A DNA stretch of 64,000 bases, taken from contig NZ_CP032311.1 of the NCBI RefSeq assembly GCF_004803755.1, positions 3,240,501 through 3,304,500 of the forward strand, written 5' to 3'. The position numbers and the translations under genes were made by a program. Position 1 is the first letter of the stretch, and each line of letters starts with the position of its first letter. Below the pieces are notes generated by a model that saw only the letters and a list, made by a program, of their open reading frames with translations, made no database searches and was not told the DNA's origin. Source of the DNA: Pseudomonas sp. DG56-2. GTDB taxonomy: Bacteria; Pseudomonadota; Gammaproteobacteria; Pseudomonadales; Pseudomonadaceae. Positions 1 through 8,432 of this stretch are shown here, piece after piece.

Positions 1-261
1 GAAACCATCTTCCGCCTGGCCAAGGCCGGACGCTTCGCCGAAGCCATGCCGATCTACGAGTGGCTGATGCCAATCCTGCACCTTGATGCCCGCGCCGACC
101 TTGTGCAGTGCATCAAGCTCTGTGAAGCGATCGCCGGTCGTGGTAGCGCGCTGACTCGTCCTCCGCGTCTGGCGCTGCCAGACGCTGATCGGGTCTACGT
201 TGAGCAGATCATGGCCAAAGCCCTGGCCAAGCGTCCGCATCTGCCAGACGTCGGCCTCTGA
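1..261 (+). CDS. DapA-family lyase, C-terminal fragment (possible 1-pyrroline-4-hydroxy-2-carboxylate deaminase)
   Basis: The reading frame is open from the first base, so only the last 86 residues are present and the start lies outside the window. The helical tail (IFRLAKAGRFAEAMPIYEWL, then LDARADLVQCIKLCEAIAG) is typical of the C-terminal region of dihydrodipicolinate-synthase-family aldolases. The catalytic lysine and tyrosine would be upstream and cannot be checked. The next genes encode an MHS transporter, an alpha-ketoglutarate-semialdehyde-type dehydrogenase and an Ldh-family reductase. That context favours a hydroxyproline deaminase (LhpC type) or a keto-deoxy-glucarate dehydratase over lysine biosynthesis. 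Family is fairly sure; substrate is inferred from neighbours. Confidence 0.8.
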   Translation, partial: ETIFRLAKAGRFAEAMPIYEWLMPILHLDARADLVQCIKLCEAIAGRGSALTRPPRLALPDADRVYVEQIMAKALAKRPHLPDVGL

Positions 262-270
262 GTGACAACC

Positions 271-304
271 GGGCCGGCTCCCCCAGGAGCCGGCCCGCCT
301 GTTT
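271..304 (+). terminator. Hairpin terminator after the DapA-family gene
   Basis: An 11-bp perfect GC-rich stem (271-281 with 286-296, loop CCCA) is followed by GCCTGTTTTG. The U-run is short and offset, so termination may be partial, with some read-through into the MFS gene 25 bp further on. Confidence 0.6.
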
Positions 305-328
305 TGCGCCCATACAGGAATCCTCAAC

Positions 329-1711
329 ATGTCCAGTCACTCGTCCAGCGCAACCACCCCTTCGGGATTGAAGCGTGTCGTCGCCGCAGCCATGGCCGGC
401 ACCGTCGCCGAATGGTATGAATTCTTCCTCTACGGCACCGCCTCGGCACTGGTCTTCGGCCAGTTGTTCTTCCGTCAAACCGACAGTCCTATCGACGGCA
501 TCATTGCCGCCTTTGCCCTCTACGCCGTTGGCTTCCTGGCGCGCCCACTGGGTGGCCTGGTGTTCGGTCACTACGGCGATAAATTCGGCCGTAAACGCTT
601 GCTGCAACTGAGCCTGGTGGTGGTCGGCGTCACTACCTTCCTGATGGGTTGCCTACCCGGCTTCGACAGCATTGGCTACGCTGCGCCGGCACTGCTGGTA
701 CTGTTGCGGCTGATTCAGGGCTTTGCCTTTGGTGGCGAATGGGGCGGCGCTATCTTGTTGGTGTCCGAGCACTGCCCGGCCAACCGTCGCGGTTTCTGGG
801 CCAGTTGGCCACAAGCCGGGGTGCCGGCAGGCAACCTGCTCGCCACTGTAGCTCTGCTGTTGCTGTCGAGTACCCTTTCCGAAGAGCAGTTTCTCGCCTG
901 GGGCTGGCGAGTCGCGTTCTGGTTCTCCGCCGTGGTGGTACTGATCGGCTACTGGATTCGCACCAGCGTCGACGACGCACCGATCTTCAAGGAAGCCCAG
1001 GCGCGCCAGGCGAAGAAAGCCGTGCAGCAACTAGGCGTGGTCGAAGTGCTGCGCCATCACTGGCGTGCGGTGCTGGTCGGGATCGGCGCACGCTTTGCCG
1101 AGAACATTCTCTACTACACGGTAGTGACCTTCTCGATCACTTATCTCAAGCTGGTAGTGCAAAAGGACACCTCGCAGATTCTCTTGCTGATGTTTGGCGC
1201 GCACCTTCTGCACTTCTTCTTGATTCCGTTGATGGGGTATCTGTCCGACCTGGTTGGGCGCAAGCCTGTGTACCTGACCGGTGCGGTGCTCACCGCCTTC
1301 TGGGGTTTTATCGGCTTTCCGATGATGGACACCGGCAACAACTGGATGATCATGGCCGCCATCACCCTGGGACTGACCATCGAGTCGATGACCTACGCAC
1401 CCTACTCGGCGCTGATGGCCGAGATGTTCCCCACTCATGTGCGCTACACCGCCCTGTCACTGTGCTACCAGGTCGCGCCGATTTTCGCCGGCTCACTGGC
1501 ACCACTGATCGCCATCAGCCTGCTGAACGAGTTCCACAGCTCGACCCCCATTGCCTGGTACCTGGTGGGTGCTTCGCTGATCTCGATCATTGCCGTCGGG
1601 CTCACGCGTGAGACCCGGGGCAAGTCGCTGCACGAAGTCGACGCTGAGGCCGATGCGCGTATTGCAGCCGGGCAAACCAGCGCTGTTCGCCAAGGCAATT
1701 CATTAGCTTGA
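329..1711 (+). CDS. MFS transporter, metabolite:H+ symporter (MHS) family
   Basis: A 460-residue inner-membrane protein with about 12 hydrophobic segments. The loop 2-3 signature is seen as [11 protein letters not shown] (residues 80-90), and [15 protein letters not shown] around residue 130 is characteristic of the MHS group (KgtP, ProP, ShiA relatives). These proteins import carboxylates, betaines or amino acids with protons. The ATG follows a CAGGAA-type ribosome site. It lies between the DapA-family gene and the semialdehyde dehydrogenase, so it probably imports the substrate of this pathway, hydroxyproline or a sugar acid. The family is sure; the substrate is inferred. Confidence 0.9.
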   Translation: MSSHSSSATTPSGLKRVVAAAMAGTVAEWYEFFLYGTASALVFGQLFFRQTDSPIDGIIAAFALYAVGFLARPLGGLVFGHYGDKFGRKRLLQLSLVVVGVTTFLMGCLPGFDSIGYAAPALLVLLRLIQGFAFGGEWGGAILLVSEHCPANRRGFWASWPQAGVPAGNLLATVALLLLSSTLSEEQFLAWGWRVAFWFSAVVVLIGYWIRTSVDDAPIFKEAQARQAKKAVQQLGVVEVLRHHWRAVLVGIGARFAENILYYTVVTFSITYLKLVVQKDTSQILLLMFGAHLLHFFLIPLMGYLSDLVGRKPVYLTGAVLTAFWGFIGFPMMDTGNNWMIMAAITLGLTIESMTYAPYSALMAEMFPTHVRYTALSLCYQVAPIFAGSLAPLIAISLLNEFHSSTPIAWYLVGASLISIIAVGLTRETRGKSLHEVDAEADARIAAGQTSAVRQGNSLA

Positions 1712-1736
1712 ATCCACCCTACAACAGGAGTGTTCC

Positions 1737-3317
1737 ATGCCGGATATCATCGGCCACAACTACATCGGCGGTGCGCGCAGCGCCGCCGGCAATCCAACGC
1801 TGCGCAGCCACGAAGCCAGCAGCGGCGCAGCCTTGCCCTACCACTTTTACCAGGCTACCGGCGAAGAGGTAGATGCCGCGGCCAACGCCGCAGCCCATGC
1901 ATACCCTGCATTGCGCAGTCTGGCGCCACTACGCCGGGCGGAGTTTCTCGACGCCATTGCCACGCAACTCGACGCGCTGGGAGATGACTTCATCCAGTTG
2001 GTCACCCGCGAAACGGCACTGCCCAACGCCCGTATCCTCGGCGAGCGCGCACGCACCAGCGGGCAGATGCGCCTGTTTGCCCAGGTACTGCGCCGCGGTG
2101 ATTTCCTCGGTGCGCGGATCGACCGCGCACAGCCCGATCGCCAACCGCTGCCACGCGCCGATCTGCGCCAGTACCGTCTTGGCGTAGGGCCGGTGGCGGT
2201 GTTTGGCGCCAGCAACTTCCCCCTGGCGTTCTCCACCGCAGGCGGCGACACCGCGGCGGCGCTGGCTGCCGGTTGCCCGGTGGTGTTCAAGGCGCACAGC
2301 GGTCATATGGCCACCGCCGAGGCCGTCGCCGATGCGATTATTCGCGCCGCCGAACAGACCGACATGCCTAAAGGTGTGTTCAACATGATCTACGGCGCTG
2401 GCGTCGGCGAGGCATTGGTCAAACACCCGGCTATCCAGGCGGTTGGTTTTACCGGCTCACTCAAAGGCGGTCGGGCGCTGTGCGACATGGCTGCGGCGCG
2501 CCCGCAGCCGATTCCGGTATTTGCGGAAATGAGCAGCATCAACCCGGTATTGGTGCTACCTGAGGCGCTGGCTGTACGTGGCGAACACATCGCCCGCGAG
2601 CTGGCCGCCTCGGTGGTGCTCGGCTGCGGGCAATTCTGTACCAACCCAGGGCTGGTCATCGGCATTCGTTGCGCGGCGTTCAGTGTCTTCACCGAGCAGT
2701 TGGCTGCACAACTGGCCGAACAGCCTGCGCAAACCATGCTCAATGCCGGCACCCTCGCCAGCTACAACAACGGCGTGCAAGCGCTGCTCGCCCATCCAGG
2801 CATCAGCCATCTTGCCGGGCAAGCGCAAGTGGGTAATCAAGCTCACCCACAGTTGTTCAAGGCCGATGTACGACTATTGATTGAGGGCGAGCCGCTGTTG
2901 CAGGAAGAGGTGTTTGGTCCGGCCACCGTAGTGGTGGAAGTGGCCGATGCCCAACAACTACAGCAAGTCTTGAACAGCCTGCATGGCCAGCTTACGGCAA
3001 CGTTGATTGCGCAGCCCGAGGATTTGCACACCTACGCCCACCTGCTGCCGATACTGGAACAAAAAGTCGGGCGCGTGCTGTTCAATGGCTACCCCACCGG
3101 CGTCGAGGTCTGCGATGCGATGGTACACGGCGGCCCCTACCCCGCGACATCGGATGCACGGGGCACCTCCGTCGGCAGCCTGGCCATCGATCGTTTCCTG
3201 CGTCCGCTGTGCTATCAGAACTGTCCGGATGCGCTGTTGCCAGCAGCGTTGCAGAATGCCAATCCGCTGGGTATTGCCCGGTTGGTTGATGGCCAAAGTA
3301 GCCGGGCCGCACTGTAG
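1737..3317 (+). CDS. NADP-type aldehyde dehydrogenase, alpha-ketoglutarate semialdehyde (2,5-dioxovalerate) dehydrogenase-like
   Basis: A 526-residue aldehyde dehydrogenase. Length and N-terminus fit the 2,5-dioxovalerate dehydrogenase group, which oxidises alpha-ketoglutarate semialdehyde to alpha-ketoglutarate. The catalytic glutamate is E264 (VFAEMSS) and the nucleophilic cysteine is C301 (GQFCTNPG); GASNFPLAFS (157-166) forms part of the cofactor site. An ACAGGAG ribosome site precedes the ATG, and the gene starts 25 bp after the MHS transporter stop, so the two are probably cotranscribed. This step ends hydroxyproline, glucarate and pentose oxidation pathways, consistent with the DapA-family gene upstream. 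Confidence 0.9.
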   Translation: MPDIIGHNYIGGARSAAGNPTLRSHEASSGAALPYHFYQATGEEVDAAANAAAHAYPALRSLAPLRRAEFLDAIATQLDALGDDFIQLVTRETALPNARILGERARTSGQMRLFAQVLRRGDFLGARIDRAQPDRQPLPRADLRQYRLGVGPVAVFGASNFPLAFSTAGGDTAAALAAGCPVVFKAHSGHMATAEAVADAIIRAAEQTDMPKGVFNMIYGAGVGEALVKHPAIQAVGFTGSLKGGRALCDMAAARPQPIPVFAEMSSINPVLVLPEALAVRGEHIARELAASVVLGCGQFCTNPGLVIGIRCAAFSVFTEQLAAQLAEQPAQTMLNAGTLASYNNGVQALLAHPGISHLAGQAQVGNQAHPQLFKADVRLLIEGEPLLQEEVFGPATVVVEVADAQQLQQVLNSLHGQLTATLIAQPEDLHTYAHLLPILEQKVGRVLFNGYPTGVEVCDAMVHGGPYPATSDARGTSVGSLAIDRFLRPLCYQNCPDALLPAALQNANPLGIARLVDGQSSRAAL

Positions 3318-3336
3318 CGACACAGGCTATGTGTCC

Positions 3337-3362
3337 CGAGGGGCGGGAAATCCCGCTCCTCG
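3337..3362. repeat. REP-like hairpin between convergent genes
   Basis: An inverted repeat (CGAGGGGCGGG, AAAT, CCCGCTCCTCG; one mismatch) lies between the convergent dehydrogenase and Ldh-family genes. The GCGGG-N4-CCCGCTCCT core resembles Pseudomonas REP sequences. No U-run follows, so it is better called a REP-like stem that may stabilise or end both transcripts. Confidence 0.5.
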
Positions 3363-3402
3363 GTTGACCTGGCCTGACCTTAGGCCAAGCCCACTGGCGG
3401 GG

Positions 3403-4410
3403 TTAATTCAATAGGGCCTTGAGGTCGTTGTACAAGGCTTCCGGGATTTCTACCCCCTCCTCCAGGCTACGTGCCCGCGCGGCATAGCGACGCTGCGATG
3501 GCAACCGCGCGCCCTGTCCTTCGATGTTCTCGAACACCGCTTCGGCCCGGGCCAGGTGTTGATCGGTGGCATCTCCCAGAAAGCGCTGTGGGTCCAGAAC
3601 GATCAGCAATTCGCCATGGTACGGCGACGACTTGCTGCCATCGGCATGGGCCAGTGATTCAGCACTGGTCAGGTCACCGATCAATGGCCCAGCAATCAGC
3701 TCGACCATCGCCGCCAGTGCCGACCCCTTGTGCCCGCCAAACGTCAGCATCGCGCCACGGTCGAGTACCACGTTGGGATCGGTGCTCGGCTTGCCCTGCT
3801 CGTCCACGCCCCATCCTTCGGGAATTGCCTTGCCTGCACGCCGATGCAGTTCGATGTCGCCACGGGCAATCGCACTGGTAGCGAAGTCGAATACATAAGG
3901 ATGTTTGCCTGCACGCGGCCAGCCAAAAGCAATCGGGTTGGTGCCGAACACCGGCTGATGACCACCGGCAGGCGCCACCCAGGCATGGCTTGGGGTAAAC
4001 GCCAAGGCAACCAGACCGGCCTCGGCCAACTGCTCGATCTCGACCCACAGGGCTGAAAAGTGCACGCAATGATTGATCGCCAGGGCCGCGATGCCGTTGC
4101 GCCTCGCCTTGGCTTGCAACAATGGCAAGGCGGCCTGGAACGCCAGTTGCGAAAAACCGCCGCCAGCATCGACGCGTACGATCGATGGCGCCTGGTCGAT
4201 CACTTCCGGCAGTGCGTCAGGCACCACCTTGCCAGCCTTCAACGAGCTGACACACCCCAGCACCCGGTACAGGCCATGGGATGCACAACCGTCGCGCTCG
4301 CCAGCGACGATGGTATCGCTGACCGCCTTGGCATGGTCTGGCGAAAAGCCGTTGTGCAAGAGAATCGAGTTCGCCAACGAATGGGCGTCGGACAGGGTCA
4401 ATCGGATCAT
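3403..4410 (-). CDS. Ldh-family NAD(P)H oxidoreductase (possible Delta1-pyrroline-2-carboxylate reductase)
   Basis: A 335-residue member of the malate/L-lactate/ureidoglycolate dehydrogenase family (YlbC/DpkA type), cytoplasmic. Family features seen are HFSALWVEIEQLAEAGLVAL, the FGTNPIAFGWPR nucleotide-binding stretch, and GGHKGSALAAMVELIAGPL near the C-terminus. I chose the ATG at 4410 because AAGGAG lies 6 bases upstream; the in-frame ATG at 4416 abuts that site, and a longer start at 4500 has no site. Relatives reduce cyclic imines such as pyrroline- or piperideine-2-carboxylate. Next to a putative hydroxyproline pathway, that activity is more likely than malate or lactate oxidation. Confidence 0.85.
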   Translation of the reverse strand: MIRLTLSDAHSLANSILLHNGFSPDHAKAVSDTIVAGERDGCASHGLYRVLGCVSSLKAGKVVPDALPEVIDQAPSIVRVDAGGGFSQLAFQAALPLLQAKARRNGIAALAINHCVHFSALWVEIEQLAEAGLVALAFTPSHAWVAPAGGHQPVFGTNPIAFGWPRAGKHPYVFDFATSAIARGDIELHRRAGKAIPEGWGVDEQGKPSTDPNVVLDRGAMLTFGGHKGSALAAMVELIAGPLIGDLTSAESLAHADGSKSSPYHGELLIVLDPQRFLGDATDQHLARAEAVFENIEGQGARLPSQRRYAARARSLEEGVEIPEALYNDLKALLN

Positions 4411-4503
4411 GTTCATCTCCTTGAGCAGACACCCCAGCCTGCCCGAGCGCTGACGCCGAAGCTTGATCGCTTTAGCCCATAGCGATGACGAACTCGGCAC
4501 AGT

Positions 4504-4797
4504 CTAGGGTTCGACACCCTCGACGATGATTACCTCGGCCCGGGCTACCCCCTGACGATAACTGCACGCCTGCTGGTACTGCTCCGAGCGATAACAGGCC
4601 ACGGCCTGCTCGTAGGAATCGAATTCGATAACCACACTACGTTGCGGCGTTGGCCGCCCTTCCATCGCTTCGCTGCGCCCGCCCCGGGCAAGCAAACGAC
4701 CACCAAAGGCCGCAAAGGCAGCCGGCGCCCTCTGGGTGTATTGCTGATAGTGCGCTGGGTCGCTGACGTCGACATGGGCAATCCAGTAAGCCTTCAT
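4504..4797 (-). CDS. DUF1330 family protein
   Basis: A 97-residue soluble protein with the DUF1330 dimeric alpha-beta barrel fold pattern (KAYWIAHVDVSDPAHYQQYT at the start, VVIEFDSYEQAVACYRS in the middle). No enzymatic function is established for the family. It ends 93 bp before the Ldh-family start and probably shares its leftward transcript. Its promoter region is shared with the divergent RibB-like gene and contains a 16-bp palindrome. Confidence 0.85.
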   Translation of the reverse strand: MKAYWIAHVDVSDPAHYQQYTQRAPAAFAAFGGRLLARGGRSEAMEGRPTPQRSVVIEFDSYEQAVACYRSEQYQQACSYRQGVARAEVIIVEGVEP

Positions 4798-4826
4798 TGC
4801 ATGCTCTCACTTCAAGTTATTATGTA

Positions 4827-4842
4827 TTATGGTATACCATAA
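4827..4842. promoter_or_regulatory. Perfect 16-bp palindrome, candidate operator
   Basis: TTATGGTATACCATAA is a perfect inverted repeat in the divergent promoter region of the DUF1330 and RibB-like genes. The GGTATACC core resembles operators of GntR/FadR-type repressors. A related sequence (TTATGGTATTCC on the minus strand) occurs at 6327-6349 before the ABC operon, which suggests one regulator for both. The regulator is not identified. Confidence 0.6.
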
Positions 4843-4872
4843 ATCTTCCAACCTGACAGTGAGTACGCAGCA

Positions 4873-5982
4873 ATGCCCTTCAACAGCATCGAAGAAATCC
4901 TGGAGGACTACCGCCAAGGCAAGATGGTCCTGTTGGTGGACGACGAAGACCGCGAAAACGAAGGCGACCTGTTGATCGCCGCCGAGCGCTGCGACGCCCA
5001 GGCCATCAGCTTCATGGCGCGCGAGGCACGTGGGCTGATCTGCCTGACCCTTACCGATGACCACTGTCAGCGGCTTGGCCTTGAGCAAATGGTGCCCGCC
5101 AATGGCAGCGCGTTCAGCACCGCATTCACTGTCTCGATCGAGGCAGCCCAGGGCGTTACCACCGGTATTTCCGCCGCTGATCGCGCCTGCACCGTCGCCG
5201 CCGCGGTCGCAGCGAATGCTCGCGCCGAAGACCTGGTACAGCCGGGACACATCTTTCCGCTGCGCGCCCGGGAAGGCGGTGTATTGACCCGTGCCGGGCA
5301 CACCGAAGCCGGCTGCGACCTGGCCCGCCTGGCCGGGTTCAGCCCCGCCTCAGTTATTGTCGAAGTGCTCAACGACGACGGCACCATGGCCCGTCGCCCG
5401 GATCTGGAAGTGTTCGCTGCCCGACACGGAATCAAGATCGGCACCATCGCCGACCTGATCCATTACCGGCTGAGCAACGAACAAACAGTCAAGCGCATCG
5501 GTGAACGCGAACTGCTTACCGTGCATGGCGTCTTTCGTCTGGTGACCTACGAGGACTGTGTCGAAGGCGGCGTGCATATGGCTATGGTCATGGGCAACAT
5601 TCACCGTGAGCAGCCAACGTTGGTGCGTGTGCATGTGATTGACCCACTGCGCGACCTGGTCGGTGCCGAGTACGCAGGCCCTGCCAACTGGACCTTATGG
5701 GCGGCACTGGAGAAAGTTGCCGCACAAGGCAATGGCGTGGTGGTCATTCTGGCCAACCACGAATCCTCCCAGGCCCTGCTGGAACGGGTACCACACTTGA
5801 CCCAACCGCCGCGCCCCTACCAGCGCGCGCAGGCGCGCACGTATTCAGAGGTTGGAACGGGCGCACAGATTCTCCAGGACCTTGGCGTGGGCAAGCTGCG
5901 TCACTTGGGGCCGCCGCTCAAATATGCCGGGTTGACCGGCTACGACCTGGAAGTGGTGCAAAACATCCCCTTCACTGCCTGA
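4873..5982 (+). CDS. RibB-type 3,4-dihydroxy-2-butanone-4-phosphate synthase with degenerate GTP cyclohydrolase II domain
   Basis: A 369-residue two-domain protein. The N-terminal half has the synthase active-site motif [11 protein letters not shown] (about residues 24-34), which converts ribulose 5-phosphate to the four-carbon riboflavin precursor. The C-terminal half is shaped like GTP cyclohydrolase II, but where true RibA has the zinc cysteines (GSxRCDCG) this protein reads [16 protein letters not shown], so that activity is probably lost. No other rib gene is near. It sits alone between a palindromic operator and a polyamine-type ABC operon, so it is probably a second, conditionally expressed RibB, not the housekeeping enzyme. 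Confidence 0.88.
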   Translation: MPFNSIEEILEDYRQGKMVLLVDDEDRENEGDLLIAAERCDAQAISFMAREARGLICLTLTDDHCQRLGLEQMVPANGSAFSTAFTVSIEAAQGVTTGISAADRACTVAAAVAANARAEDLVQPGHIFPLRAREGGVLTRAGHTEAGCDLARLAGFSPASVIVEVLNDDGTMARRPDLEVFAARHGIKIGTIADLIHYRLSNEQTVKRIGERELLTVHGVFRLVTYEDCVEGGVHMAMVMGNIHREQPTLVRVHVIDPLRDLVGAEYAGPANWTLWAALEKVAAQGNGVVVILANHESSQALLERVPHLTQPPRPYQRAQARTYSEVGTGAQILQDLGVGKLRHLGPPLKYAGLTGYDLEVVQNIPFTA

Positions 5983-6007
5983 TTGGCGCCTTGCGGCAAA
6001 CTTTTGG

Positions 6008-6196
6008 CTATTGCTCCGCCTCGGGGAAATTGCGGCAACTCTTGCGCTCGGCCAGCTCCTTGTCGGTGGGACGCTGGTCGACGAACACCGCGTGCCCATC
6101 CTTGTAGATTTCCAGGTACCCCCACTCCAGGTCTTGTTCGCGCTGCCCGGGCTGTGGCGGCCTGCGCCACCACGGTTCTCGGCTGATCAGTTCCAT
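6008..6196 (-). CDS. Small hypothetical protein
   Basis: A 62-residue soluble protein of unknown function with a YLEIYKDGHAVFVDQRPT core that reads like a short beta-rich domain. The ATG at 6196 is preceded by GGAG at 8 bases; longer in-frame starts up to 6403 lack such a site and would run through the ABC promoter region. It lies between the RibB-like gene and the ABC operon on the opposite strand. Confidence 0.6.
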   Translation of the reverse strand: MELISREPWWRRPPQPGQREQDLEWGYLEIYKDGHAVFVDQRPTDKELAERKSCRNFPEAEQ

Positions 6197-6326
6197 GGAC
6201 ACGACTCCGGCTGAAAACATTCTTTCACTATAGACAGTGGCACACGAAGGCTCTGGCCCGTGGCTATACGCCCACCCATCAAGCTGCAGTGATAGCCGGT
6301 AGCTTCCAGGCTCTTGCGAAAAGTTT

Positions 6327-6349
6327 GGAATACCATAATATGATATCCC
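6327..6349. promoter_or_regulatory. Imperfect inverted repeat, candidate operator of the ABC operon
   Basis: A 23-bp imperfect palindrome with GGnATAnCATA arms and an A/T centre, 130 bp before the binding-protein start. Its minus strand contains TTATGGTATTCC, matching 11 of 12 bases of the site at 4827-4842. It lies between the small leftward gene and the rightward ABC operon. Confidence 0.5.
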
Positions 6350-6480
6350 GTAGACCGAATAATCTGCTGACCGGTACCTGACAGGCCCGCCAGCCGCTAC
6401 CACGCTTGAAATTGATGCTCCCCACTACAAGGCGGGCAACGCAAAGCCCGCTGATAAACACAAGAAACGAGGGCGTACCT

Positions 6481-7506
6481 ATGCTGTTCACCAAACGCGC
6501 AAGTGCAGTGCTGGCTGCCAGCCTGCTGACATTGACCTGCCAGGTTGCCCTGGCCGCCGACAGCCTGAATTTCGTCAGCTGGGGCGGCAGCACCCAGGAT
6601 GCGCAGAAGCAGGCCTGGGCCGAACCCTTCAGTGATGCCAGCAAGGTCCGCGTGGTCCAGGACGGTCCTACGGACTATGGCAAACTCAAAGCCATGGTCG
6701 AAAGCGGCAACGTGCAATGGGATGTGGTCGATGTCGAAGCCGACTTCGCCTTGCGCGCCGCAGCCGAAGGCCTGCTTGAGCCGCTCGATTTCAACACCAT
6801 CAAGCGTGACCGCATCGACCCGCGCTTCGTTTCCGATCATGGCGTCGGTTCATTCTTCTTCTCCTTCGTTCTGGGCTACAACGAAGGCAAGCTCGGCGCC
6901 AACAAGCCGCTGGACTGGAGCGCACTGTTCGACACCAGCACCTACCCCGGCAAACGTGCCCTGTACAAGTGGCCAAGCCCCGGCGTGCTGGAACTGGCCC
7001 TGCTGGCAGACGGCGTGGCTGCCGACAAGCTCTATCCGCTGGACCTGGACCGCGCCTTCAAGAAACTCGACACCATCAAGAAAGACATCGTCTGGTGGGG
7101 CGGCGGCGCTCAATCCCAGCAACTGCTGGCCTCTGGTGAAGTGAGCATGGGCCAGTTCTGGAACGGTCGCGTCTATGCCCTGCAGCAAGACGGTGCGCCG
7201 GTCGGTGTGAGCTGGAAACAGAACCTGGTCATGGCCGACTTTCTAGTTGTTCCCAAGGGCGCGAAAAACAAGGAAGCGGCGATGAAGTTTCTTGCCGAGG
7301 CCAGCAGCGCCAAAGGCCAGGCCGAGTTTGCCAATCTGACTGCCTACGCCCCGGTAAACCTCGACAGCATCGGCCTGCTCAAACCCGAACTGGCCTCTAA
7401 CCTGCCAACCGCTTACGCACAGGATCAAGTCACTCTGGACTTTGCCTATTGGGCCAAGAACGGGCCGGCCATCGCCACCCGCTGGAATGAGTGGCTGGTC
7501 AAATGA
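6481..7506 (+). CDS. ABC transporter periplasmic binding protein, PotD/PotF-like
   Basis: A 341-residue extracellular solute-binding protein. The signal peptide MLFTKRASAVLAASLLTLTC...ALA ends near residue 25, so the mature protein starts at ADSLNFVSW and is periplasmic. The fold pattern (NFVSWGGSTQDAQKQAW, then WDVVDVEADFALRAAAEGLLEPL) is that of the spermidine/putrescine and opine binding group. The ATG at 6481 has a GAGG site upstream; an earlier in-frame start would spoil the signal peptide. It is the first gene of a four-gene transporter operon and its stop overlaps the next start. The exact ligand cannot be read from sequence. Confidence 0.9.
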   Translation: MLFTKRASAVLAASLLTLTCQVALAADSLNFVSWGGSTQDAQKQAWAEPFSDASKVRVVQDGPTDYGKLKAMVESGNVQWDVVDVEADFALRAAAEGLLEPLDFNTIKRDRIDPRFVSDHGVGSFFFSFVLGYNEGKLGANKPLDWSALFDTSTYPGKRALYKWPSPGVLELALLADGVAADKLYPLDLDRAFKKLDTIKKDIVWWGGGAQSQQLLASGEVSMGQFWNGRVYALQQDGAPVGVSWKQNLVMADFLVVPKGAKNKEAAMKFLAEASSAKGQAEFANLTAYAPVNLDSIGLLKPELASNLPTAYAQDQVTLDFAYWAKNGPAIATRWNEWLVK

Positions 7507-8426
7507 AAGTCGCGATCAATGCCTTGCACGCTGCATCCGGTGCTCCCGGCAACGGCACCCAGGGAGCGGCAGTGACGCACACGACCCCATTTCGTCAGCG
7601 CTGGCGCGGTAGCCGTAACCTGCTCCCGGCCTTGCTGTTCCTCGGCCTGTTCTTTTTCGCGCCGCTGATCGGCCTGCTGCTGCGCGGCGTGTTGGAGCCC
7701 GAACCGGGCCTTGGTAACTACGAGCAACTGTTCGCCAACTCAGCCTACGCGCGCGTGTTGTTCAACACCTTTTCGGTAGCCGGCCTGGTAACCCTGATCA
7801 GCGTACTGTTGGGCTTTCCCCTGGCCTGGGCGATTACCCTGGTGCCCCGCGGCTGGGGACGCTGGCTGCTGAACATAGTGCTGCTGTCGATGTGGACCAG
7901 CCTGCTGGCGCGCACCTACTCCTGGCTGGTGCTGCTGCAAGCGTCGGGTGTGATCAACAAAATGCTGATGGCACTGGGCATCATCGATGCGCCGCTGGAG
8001 ATGGTCCATAACCTCACCGGCGTGGTCATCGGCATGAGCTACATCATGATCCCCTTTATCGTCCTGCCCCTGCAGGCCACCATGCAGGCCATCGATCCGA
8101 TGGTCTTGCAGGCAGGCTCGATCTGCGGCGCCAGCCCCTGGACCAACTTCTTCAAGGTGTTCTTGCCACTGTGCCGTTCCGGGCTGTTTTCCGGCGCCTT
8201 GATGGTCTTCGTGATGTCGCTGGGGTACTACGTGACGCCAGCGTTGCTGGGCGGTGCGCAGAACATGATGCTGCCTGAGTTCATTGTCCAGCAGGTGCAA
8301 TCGTTCCTCAATTGGGGCCTGGCCAGCGCTGCTGCTGCGTTGCTGATCGCCATCACCCTGGTGCTGTTCTACTTCTACCTGAAGTTGCAACCGGAATCCC
8401 CGGTCGGCAACAGCAACGGGAGGTGA
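7503..8426 (+). CDS. ABC transporter permease, PotB-like
   Basis: A 307-residue inner-membrane permease with about six membrane segments after a polar N-terminus of some 40 residues. The cytoplasmic EAA-type loop that docks the ATPase is seen as QAGSICGASPWTNFFKVFLPL. The ATG overlaps the stop of the binding-protein gene in an ATGA arrangement, indicating translational coupling. With the second permease it should form the heterodimeric channel of a polyamine-type importer. Confidence 0.9.
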   Translation: MKVAINALHAASGAPGNGTQGAAVTHTTPFRQRWRGSRNLLPALLFLGLFFFAPLIGLLLRGVLEPEPGLGNYEQLFANSAYARVLFNTFSVAGLVTLISVLLGFPLAWAITLVPRGWGRWLLNIVLLSMWTSLLARTYSWLVLLQASGVINKMLMALGIIDAPLEMVHNLTGVVIGMSYIMIPFIVLPLQATMQAIDPMVLQAGSICGASPWTNFFKVFLPLCRSGLFSGALMVFVMSLGYYVTPALLGGAQNMMLPEFIVQQVQSFLNWGLASAAAALLIAITLVLFYFYLKLQPESPVGNSNGR

Positions 8427-8432
8427 GCCAAG

